Shown here piece after piece: positions 51,815-57,978 of a stretch of DNA of 64,000 nt. The translations under genes were made by a program, and so were the position numbers. Location: assembly GCA_017442825.1 (NCBI GenBank), contig JAFRYZ010000033.1, positions 62,001 through 126,000 on the forward strand, given 5' to 3'. The DNA comes from Prevotella sp. GTDB taxonomy: Bacteria; Bacteroidota; Bacteroidia; Bacteroidales; Bacteroidaceae. Numbering within the stretch: position 1 is the first letter of the stretch; the number at the start of each line of letters is the position of its first letter. Under the pieces are notes generated by a model. The model saw only the letters and a list, made by a program, of their open reading frames with translations. It was not told the origin of the DNA and did no database searches.

Positions 51815-52219
51815 ATGAATCCACAATACGAAATACTTGCCAAATGTTTGTAGCCAACACATATGTTGGAATGGTTTGAACAGACCAATGTTGAGGTGAA
51901 GCCCAAGGAAAAGACAGCCACCCAAGATACGGAGTCAGATGAGAGTCCTGTGAACGTTATCCATCAGTATCTTGACGAGAATGAGTTAAGAGCTGACAAT
52001 CGTGAAGATTTGCACCCTAACGGCTTTACGCCAGCCAAGACCTTCCATGACTTTCCTATACGGGGTCAGGAGGTGTTGCTGCATGAGCGCCGCCGTCGCT
52101 GGCTTGACTCCGACAATCACAATGTCATGTCAGAGTTTGATTTTATCCAGGAGTCGCCCCGCTGTTCGAAGGAACTGGCGGATTTTTTTTTAAGAAGCGT
52201 TTGGAGCCGCTCCCTATAA
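51815..52219 (+). pseudogene. ISAon1-type transposase N-terminal frame with internal stop
   Basis: The frame starts at ATG 51815 (MNPQYEILAKCL) but meets TAG at 51851-51853, then continues as PTHMLEWFEQTNVEVKPKEK, where homologues read through. A restart at ATG 51863 is possible. The later part (FHDFPIRGQEVLLHERRRRW) is the N-terminal region of ISAon1 transposases. The frame ends at 52219, just after a run of nine T (52183-52191). Confidence 0.75.
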
Positions 52220-52962
52220 CGGCCCGTTCGTTTGAGAAAGACTATCACATCAACGGTGATACCTTCGAGCGCTCATACAAGGAGAAAATCAGTGGTTTCA
52301 AGATCCGGGAAGCCGAAGACCATGCAGAGGACTGGGTGATAATCCCGAAGAATATGGGCACTCATCTGAGCATAGATGGGACATGTCTGTCCACAGGTGA
52401 GGTCTATACCATCCTGTCCAACAAGGAGGCTCATGGTCGAAAGGGATGCCTCGTGGCCATTGTGAAGGGAACCAAGGCAAAGGAAGTTACAAGCATCCAG
52501 AAGAAGATACCGGAAGTAGTACGCCTGCAGGTTGAAGAGGTGAGGCTTGACTTCTCCGACAGCATGCACCAGATTGTCAGTGCCTGCTTCCCCAAGGCGA
52601 TGATTACCCTTGACCGTTTCCATCACCAGCAGTTCTGTCTGGAGGCATTACAGGAAATACGCATTGGGCATCGCCGTGAGGTAATGACGGAGGTTGCTAA
52701 TGCCAGAGATGACTTCAGGGCTATGATAAAAGACCTGATCAAGAGCGGAAAGCCGCTTGTAGATGCAGAAGGCAAGCCAATCCGTAGCAATGCCGCAGCC
52801 ATGTACGACAGGGAGGACGAAATACTCAACTATTTTGTGAACAGGTCAACCAATGCTTCTGCAGAATCGCTGAATGCTAAGATTAAGGACTTCAGGGCTC
52901 AGTTAAGAGGTGTTATTGACAAGAAATTCTTCATCTTCAGACTGGTCAAGATTTTCGGTTAA
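52183..52962 (+). CDS. ISAon1-type DDE transposase, C-terminal frame
   Basis: Reached from the upstream frame by a -1 shift on the nine-T run, which would give ELADFFFKKRLEPLPITARS. Alone it could start at TTG 52201. The ISL3-type DDE residues are visible: THLSIDGTCLS (first Asp), VRLDFSDSMHQIV (second Asp) and STNASAESLNAKIKDFR (Glu in the conserved SN..AE..N..IK..R block). The frame itself is intact to the stop 24 bases before the right end of the element. Confidence 0.8.
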   Translation, partial: FFFKKRLEPLPITARSFEKDYHINGDTFERSYKEKISGFKIREAEDHAEDWVIIPKNMGTHLSIDGTCLSTGEVYTILSNKEAHGRKGCLVAIVKGTKAKEVTSIQKKIPEVVRLQVEEVRLDFSDSMHQIVSACFPKAMITLDRFHHQQFCLEALQEIRIGHRREVMTEVANARDDFRAMIKDLIKSGKPLVDAEGKPIRSNAAAMYDREDEILNYFVNRSTNASAESLNAKIKDFRAQLRGVIDKKFFIFRLVKIFG

Positions 52963-52986
52963 TCCACGCGGTTATGCAGGTGACCC

Positions 52987-53087
52987 ATTATTTATCGTAC
53001 CTTTGACCTTCTGTCGAAAGTACTCACGCTCGGAAAAGCTAAAATAAATTTTGCTTTTCCCTCGCTTAATCGTACCTTTGCAAAACA
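52987..53087 (+). repeat. Promoter-hairpin repeat upstream of the nucleotidyltransferase gene
   Basis: ATTATTTATCGTACCTTTGACC, then GTACTCACGCTCGG, GGAAAAGC..GCTTTTCC palindrome, CCTCGCTTAATCG and -7 box TACCTTTGC (ending near 53083), 20-25 bases before ATG 53108. It differs from the inverted copy at 51585-51676 at about one position in 90. Confidence 0.85.
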
Positions 53088-53107
53088 TTTCTAAAACAGG
53101 GAGGCTG

Positions 53108-53884
53108 ATGAGATATGCTATTATTGCAGCAGGTGAGGGTTCGCGGCTGACACAAGAGGGTGTGGCGTTGCCCAAACCGCTGGTGGAAGTGGGTGGCGAG
53201 AGTCTGATACTCAGGCTGTTGCGCATCTTCATGGTTCACGGGGCTACGGAGATATGCGTCATCTGCAACGACCGCACCCCGCTGGTGGAGGCGCGCCTGA
53301 AGGAGATTCAGACTGCCGGCATCAGTCTGTCGCCGTCGGCGGAGAAGACGACGGTGCCCCTGCGCTTTGTCGTCAAATCGACGCCCAGCTCCATGCACAG
53401 CTTCTACGAGCTGGCAGACTGGCTCGACGGCGACGAGCCTTTCGTGCTGACGACGGTGGATACCGTGTTCCGTGAAACGGAGTTTGCCGAATATCTTGCC
53501 GCCTTCAAAAGCTGTCTGGCTGCCGGCAACGACGGACTGATGGGGGTCACGACGTATGTGGATGACGAGAAACCGCTCTACGTCGAGACGGACCGCCGGC
53601 AACGCATCACGGCTTTCGCGGATGCTGTCGGGGGGACAACGAAACGCATAGAAACCGCGGATGAGGGGAGCGGGACGTACGTCTCTGCCGGCATCTACGG
53701 ACTGACGCCGAAGGCCCTGCAGACGCTGCGGACGTGTGTGGCGCGGGGAGAGAGCCGCATGCGCAATTTCCAGCGTGCCTTGTTGCGCGACGGCTTGCAG
53801 CTGCAGGCATGGGCGTTCTCGAAGGTGCTGGACGTGGACCACCAGAGCGACATCGCAAAGGCTGAGGAGTTCTTGAAAGAATAA
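53108..53884 (+). CDS. Sugar-phosphate-type nucleotidyltransferase (inositol-lipid operon)
   Basis: 258 residues from ATG 53108. The nucleotide-binding signature AIIAAGEGSRLTQEG is followed by ALPKPLVEVGGESLI and the metal-site region TTVDTVF, as in GlmU/RmlA-type pyrophosphorylases. The nucleotide and sugar are not readable from the sequence. It is the first gene of a run with an ATP-grasp protein, a CDP-alcohol phosphatidyltransferase, a HAD protein and myo-inositol-phosphate synthase. A nucleotidyltransferase also occurs in the B. thetaiotaomicron inositol-lipid cluster (BT_1522-BT_1526 as I recall). A CTP:inositol-phosphate cytidylyltransferase role is possible but unproven. Confidence 0.82.
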   Translation: MRYAIIAAGEGSRLTQEGVALPKPLVEVGGESLILRLLRIFMVHGATEICVICNDRTPLVEARLKEIQTAGISLSPSAEKTTVPLRFVVKSTPSSMHSFYELADWLDGDEPFVLTTVDTVFRETEFAEYLAAFKSCLAAGNDGLMGVTTYVDDEKPLYVETDRRQRITAFADAVGGTTKRIETADEGSGTYVSAGIYGLTPKALQTLRTCVARGESRMRNFQRALLRDGLQLQAWAFSKVLDVDHQSDIAKAEEFLKE

Positions 53885-53963
53885 TTAGAATAATCGGAAT
53901 AATCAGAGTAATCGGAGAACTCGGAGTAATCGGAGTAATCAGAGTAATCGGAGTAATCAGAAT
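53885..53963 (+). repeat. 9-bp array before the ATP-grasp gene
   Basis: About eight units of CGGAATAAT, CAGAGTAAT, CGGAGAACT and CGGAGTAAT run up to the ATG at 53965. They are the same family as the arrays inside the yfhO-like gene. Confidence 0.85.
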
Positions 53964-53964
53964 C

Positions 53965-54936
53965 ATGATAGTCATAGGCATAGCACGCGAAGAACGGTTC
54001 TCGCCCAACTCGGTAGAGAAGGACAGGGCTATCATGGTTGCCGTCATGGCGCAGATGCAGGGACGCACCCTCTCCGAGGAAGATGTGAAGAGGCACGGCA
54101 CTATGCTCTCCGAGGCTGATATGAAGAAGGGCGGCATCGTCCTTTCCGAGGCGGACATCCTTGCGGCGGCTGCCGAAGCCGAAAGGCATGGCGAAGAATA
54201 CCACCTGCCCGATGTCGACCTCTACCTGTCGATGGCGCGTGGCGAACGGCTGTTGGCGTTGCTCAGGGAGAAAGAGGCACAAGGCAGGGTGGTGATGAAC
54301 CCTACGGAGGGCGTGGAAGCCTGTCGCCGCAGCCGTGTGGAGGCGTTGATGCGCCGCCACCATCTGCCCCTGCCGCCCCAGGAGAGTGGCGAAGGCTATT
54401 GGCTGAAGCGCGGCGACGGAGCTGCCCAGGAGGCTGCCGACGTGGTGTTCTGCGAAGACCGGCAGGCGTTGGCTGTCGCGGAGCAGGCTTTCCGCGAGCG
54501 CGGCATCGCCGACATGGTGGTGCAGGCACATGTGCGCGGCGACCTGGTGAAGTTCTATGGCGTGGAGCCTGCGGGCTTCTTCCGCTATTTCTATCCGGGC
54601 GACGACGGCGACAGCAAGTTTGGCGACGAAGAGCGCAACGGCAAGCCCCGCCACTACTTCTTCCAGCGGCAGCAGCTGCAAGCAACGGCAGAGCTCCTCT
54701 CGCGGCTGGCGAAGGTACCCGTCTACGGTGGCGACGCCATCGTCAAGGCCGACGGCGACTTCGTGCTGATAGACTTCAACGACTGGCCCAGCTTCTCGCG
54801 ATGCAAGGACGAGGCGGCAAGGGCGATAGCTTTCGGCGGAAATTGGAGTAATCGGAATAATCGGAATAATCGGAATAATCGGAGTAATCGGAATAATCGG
54901 AGTAATCGGAATAATCAGAATAATCGGAAAATATGA
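53965..54936 (+). CDS. ATP-grasp-like protein of the inositol-lipid operon
   Basis: 323 residues. The middle and C-terminal parts have an ATP-grasp look: NPTEGVEACRRSRVEALMRR followed by LPLPP, MVVQAHVRGDLVKFYGV (nucleotide-contacting strand), and GGDAIVKADGDFVLIDFNDW with acidic metal ligands (D, D, N) as in RimK/ITPK-like ligases. It would join a carboxylate to a nucleophile, or phosphorylate, using ATP; the substrate is unknown. Residues 34-69 are three 12-residue repeats (RTLSEEDVKRHG, TMLSEADMKKGG, IVLSEADILAAA). The last about 30 residues (NRNNRNNRS-type) are translated from a 9-bp array and overlap the next gene's start by 4 bases. It is an uncharacterised partner of the surrounding lipid genes. 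Confidence 0.75.
   Translation: MIVIGIAREERFSPNSVEKDRAIMVAVMAQMQGRTLSEEDVKRHGTMLSEADMKKGGIVLSEADILAAAAEAERHGEEYHLPDVDLYLSMARGERLLALLREKEAQGRVVMNPTEGVEACRRSRVEALMRRHHLPLPPQESGEGYWLKRGDGAAQEAADVVFCEDRQALAVAEQAFRERGIADMVVQAHVRGDLVKFYGVEPAGFFRYFYPGDDGDSKFGDEERNGKPRHYFFQRQQLQATAELLSRLAKVPVYGGDAIVKADGDFVLIDFNDWPSFSRCKDEAARAIAFGGNWSNRNNRNNRNNRSNRNNRSNRNNQNNRKI
54064..54171 (+). repeat. 36-bp internal repeat, three copies
   Basis: Three 36-bp units within the ATP-grasp gene encode the 12-residue repeats around LSEEDV/LSEADM/LSEADI. Identity is higher in CTCTCCGAGG(A/C) than elsewhere. Confidence 0.8.
54842..54932 (+). repeat. 9-bp array at the 3' end of the ATP-grasp gene
   Basis: About ten units (AGTAATCGG, AATAATCGG) are translated in frame as Ser-Asn-Arg and Asn-Asn-Arg triplets. 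The array ends at the ATG of the phosphatidyltransferase gene. Confidence 0.9.
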
Positions 54937-55883
54937 ACAATAACGATTGGCGTAAGGGTAGGAGCTTCGGCGAACTGTTGAAGGCCTCCTTCAAGTCGGA
55001 CGACACAGAAGAGTGGTTGGACGTGCATTTCACGCGCCCCATTGGTTTGTTCTTCGCCCTGGGCTGGATCAGGCTGGGCGTCCACCCGAATGTGGTCACC
55101 ATCCTCTCCATTTTCCTCGGCGCAGCAGCCGGCGTGATGTTCTATTTCGACGACCTGTGGCACAACCTCTGTGGCGTGCTGTTGCTGATGTTTGCCAACT
55201 TCTGCGACTCCACCGACGGACAGATGGCGCGCCTCACGGGACAGAAGACGCTCATCGGGCGTATGCTCGACGGCTTTGCCGGCGACGTGTGGTTCTTCTT
55301 CATCTACTGTGCCATTTGTCTGCGCCTGATGCCCCAGCAGATACCCGGTCTGACGATGAACTGGGGAGTATGGATATGGTTGTTGGGCATCGTTGCCGGC
55401 TTCCTTTGCCATGTGCCCCAGGCATCGCTTGCCGACTACTACCGGCAGATTCACCTGCTGTTCCTTCTGGGCAATGAAGGGTCGGAGCTGGACACCTATG
55501 CCGAGCAGCATCGCATCTGCGAACAGCTGCCACGCAAGGGGGCTCTGCTGGAGCGTGTCTTCCACGGTAACTACCAAAACTATTGCAAGAGCCAAGAGCG
55601 GCGAACGCCTGAGTTTCAGCGTTTTTATGTGCGAGTGAAAGAACGGTTTTCGGGTGTTGAAAACCTGCCTGCCGACCTGCGCCAACGTTTCTTGCAAGGC
55701 AGTCGTCCGTTGATGCCCATCACCAACATCCTCTCGTTCAACACCCGTGCCATCGTCATCTATGCCACTTGCCTCTTGAACTGTCCGTGGATGCTCTTCC
55801 TGGTGGACATCATGGTGTTCAACACGCTGTACATATACATGCACACCAAGCACGAAAGATTGTGCAAGAGTTTAGAGTTTTAA
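54933..55883 (+). CDS. CDP-alcohol phosphatidyltransferase, likely phosphatidylinositol-phosphate synthase
   Basis: 316 residues, five or six helices. The family motif D..DG..AR........G...D is present as DSTDGQMARLTGQKTLIGRM with D92, D95 and D113. The final Asp is D118 (LDGFAGD), one residue further from D113 than in the D(x)3D consensus. It would join a CDP-activated lipid to inositol phosphate, or a CDP-inositol to an acceptor, at the membrane. The gene two downstream makes inositol phosphate, which supports a PIP synthase role as described for B. thetaiotaomicron. Start chosen at the ATG overlapping the previous stop by 4 bases. Confidence 0.85.
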   Translation: MNNNDWRKGRSFGELLKASFKSDDTEEWLDVHFTRPIGLFFALGWIRLGVHPNVVTILSIFLGAAAGVMFYFDDLWHNLCGVLLLMFANFCDSTDGQMARLTGQKTLIGRMLDGFAGDVWFFFIYCAICLRLMPQQIPGLTMNWGVWIWLLGIVAGFLCHVPQASLADYYRQIHLLFLLGNEGSELDTYAEQHRICEQLPRKGALLERVFHGNYQNYCKSQERRTPEFQRFYVRVKERFSGVENLPADLRQRFLQGSRPLMPITNILSFNTRAIVIYATCLLNCPWMLFLVDIMVFNTLYIYMHTKHERLCKSLEF

Positions 55884-55886
55884 AGT

Positions 55887-56603
55887 ATGGACACAAAAGG
55901 ATATATCTTCGATTTCGGTGGCACCCTCGACACGGCGGGAGTGCATTGGGGCAAGGCTGTATGGCATGCCTACGAGCGCCACGGCGTGAACGTGGGAGAA
56001 GCGGCCTTCCGCGAAGCCTATGTGCAGGTGGAACGCCGCCTGGGAAGGGAAGACATCATCCGTCCCGATTTCACGTTTTTTCAAACGCTTGATGTTAAAC
56101 TTTCTCTTCAGTTTGATTATCTCAAAGAAAAGAAATACCTTTGCACCCGTAATGCCGAAATCAGTCCCCGCGCCCTGGTCGAAGACCTCTACCAATGGGT
56201 GGCGGCAAACGTGCGCCATAGTGCCGACGTGCTGGCTGAATTAGGAAAGAAAGCGACGCTGGCGCTCGTCAGCAACTTCTACGGCAATCTCGAAACCGTG
56301 TTGCACGAATTTGCACTCGCGCCACTCTTCCAGAGCGTGACAGAGTCGGCGCAGGTAGGGTTGCGCAAACCCGACAGCCGCATCTTCAGCCTGGCGCTGG
56401 AGGCTATGGGAATGGAAGCCTGCGAGGTGGCTGTGGTAGGCGACAGCCTGAAGAACGACATCCGTCCGGCACACGAACTGGGATGTACCACCATCTGGCT
56501 CAAAGGCGAGGGATGGAACGACGACGAAACGGCTGAAGGTCAGGCGGATAGAGTAATTTCAGACCTTACCGAGCTGCTCTCGTGCAATATATCCCCAAAA
56601 TGA
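55887..56603 (+). CDS. HAD-superfamily hydrolase, candidate PIP phosphatase
   Basis: 238 residues. Motif I is FDFGGTLDT, motif II LVSNFYG, motif III Lys in GLRKPDSRIF and motif IV VVGDSLKNDIRPA. In motif I the residue two after the nucleophile Asp is Gly instead of the Asp used as general acid by most HAD phosphatases. A phosphatase that removes phosphate from PIP to give PI is expected at this position in the pathway, and this gene lies 3 bases after the phosphatidyltransferase. The missing acid makes the activity less certain. Residues 62-92 are encoded by an unusually AT-rich stretch containing a promoter-like sequence. Confidence 0.8.
   Translation: MDTKGYIFDFGGTLDTAGVHWGKAVWHAYERHGVNVGEAAFREAYVQVERRLGREDIIRPDFTFFQTLDVKLSLQFDYLKEKKYLCTRNAEISPRALVEDLYQWVAANVRHSADVLAELGKKATLALVSNFYGNLETVLHEFALAPLFQSVTESAQVGLRKPDSRIFSLALEAMGMEACEVAVVGDSLKNDIRPAHELGCTTIWLKGEGWNDDETAEGQADRVISDLTELLSCNISPK
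56113..56147 (+). promoter_or_regulatory. Promoter-like sequence inside the HAD gene
   Basis: TTTG, 20 bases, TACCTTTGC match both Bacteroidetes promoter elements within the coding sequence. It could give internal transcription of the myo-inositol-phosphate synthase gene, or be chance in an AT-rich patch. Confidence 0.4.
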
Positions 56604-56658
56604 ACGTTATATAGAATATAAAAAGCGAAAGCGATATATCGAAAAATAGAAAAACGAA

Positions 56659-57978
56659 ATGAATCAGACTATCACAAAGCCGGCAGACGGCAAGTTGGGC
56701 ATCATGGTCGTAGGGTGCGGAGCGGTTTCCACCACTTTCATGACCGGTGTGCTCATGGCACGTAAGGGACTCGCAAAACCCATCGGCTCCATGACCCAGT
56801 ACGACAAGATTCGCGTGGGGCGTGGCCATGAAAAACAATACCTGCCCGTGGGAGAAATCGTTCCGCTGGCACAATTAGACGACATCGTCTTCGGCACTTG
56901 GGACGTCTATCCGCAGAATGCCTATCAGGCTGCGGTTTATGCCGAGGTGCTGAAAGCCAAAGACATAGAACCCGTACGCGACGAACTGCAGCAGATCGTA
57001 CCCATGAAGGCTGCTTTCGACACCAACTATGCCAAGCGACTCAACGGCGACAACGTGAAGACCGTAGAGGGCAAGTTGCCTACACGATGGGAGATGGTGG
57101 AGATGCTGCGCGACGACATACGCCGCTTCAAAGCTGAGAAGGGATGCCAGCGCATCGTTGTGCTCTGGGCAGCATCAACGGAAATCTACGTTCCCGTATG
57201 CAAGGACGTACATTACCAGCTGGCAGACCTGGAACAGGCGATGAAAGCCGACGACCGCGAACATGTGGCACCCTCTATGTGCTATGCCTATGCAGCCCTG
57301 AAAGAAGGGGCACCCTTCGTCATGGGAGCGCCCAACACCACCGTGGACATTCCTGCCATGTGGCAACTGGCCGAGCAAACCCACATGCCCATCGCCGGCA
57401 AGGACTTCAAGACGGGGCAGACGCTCGTGAAGTCGGGCTTCGCACCCATTCTTGCCGTACGCAACCTGGGACTCGATGGATGGTTCTCGACCAATATCCT
57501 CGGCAACCGCGACGGACTGGTGCTCGACGACCCGCAGAACTTCCGAACGAAGGAGGTGTCGAAACTCTCCACCTTGGAAACCATTCTCAAGGCTGACAAC
57601 CAGCCCGACCTCTACAGCGACTACTATCACAAAGTGCGCATCAACTACTATCCACCGCGCAACGACAGCAAGGAGTCGTGGGACAACATCGACATCTTCG
57701 GATGGATGGGCTATCCCATGCAGATAAAAATCAACTTCCTCTGCCGCGACTCCATCCTGGCAGCTCCCGTCTGCCTCGACCTCTGTCTGCTCACAGACCT
57801 TGCCGCGCGTGCCGGACGATACGGAACACAACAGTTCCTGAGCTTCTTCCTCAAGAGTCCCATGCACGATTACACCACAGGCGAAGAGCCTGTCAACAAC
57901 CTTTTCCAGCAATACACCATGCTGAAGAATGCCATCCGCGAAATGGGCGGATACCAACCCGATGAAGAAATTGACTAG
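56659..57978 (+). CDS. Myo-inositol-phosphate synthase
   Basis: 439 residues, the usual size of the bacterial enzyme in Bacteroidetes. The NAD loop is IMVVGCGAVSTTFMTG, WAASTEIYVP and the conserved catalytic-core block IAGKDFKTGQTLVKSGF follow, with NILGNRDGLVLDDP. It cyclises glucose-6-phosphate to inositol-3-phosphate (numbering as 1D), the head group for inositol lipids. It is the clearest member of this operon and the reason for assigning it to inositol-lipid synthesis. The stop overlaps the next gene's start by 17 bases. Confidence 0.94.
   Translation: MNQTITKPADGKLGIMVVGCGAVSTTFMTGVLMARKGLAKPIGSMTQYDKIRVGRGHEKQYLPVGEIVPLAQLDDIVFGTWDVYPQNAYQAAVYAEVLKAKDIEPVRDELQQIVPMKAAFDTNYAKRLNGDNVKTVEGKLPTRWEMVEMLRDDIRRFKAEKGCQRIVVLWAASTEIYVPVCKDVHYQLADLEQAMKADDREHVAPSMCYAYAALKEGAPFVMGAPNTTVDIPAMWQLAEQTHMPIAGKDFKTGQTLVKSGFAPILAVRNLGLDGWFSTNILGNRDGLVLDDPQNFRTKEVSKLSTLETILKADNQPDLYSDYYHKVRINYYPPRNDSKESWDNIDIFGWMGYPMQIKINFLCRDSILAAPVCLDLCLLTDLAARAGRYGTQQFLSFFLKSPMHDYTTGEEPVNNLFQQYTMLKNAIREMGGYQPDEEID

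Larger units (their letters stand above)
51737..52986. mobile_element. ISAon1-like (ISL3-type) insertion sequence, damaged
   Basis: The 1250-bp element is bounded by 22-bp terminal inverted repeats with two mismatches: left GGGTCACCTGTATAACC (51737 onward), right end the complement of GGGTCACCTGCATAACC (ending 52986). It carries a two-frame transposase joined by a probable -1 frameshift. No direct repeat is visible at the ends. An in-frame stop early in the first frame suggests it no longer makes full-length protein. Confidence 0.8.
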
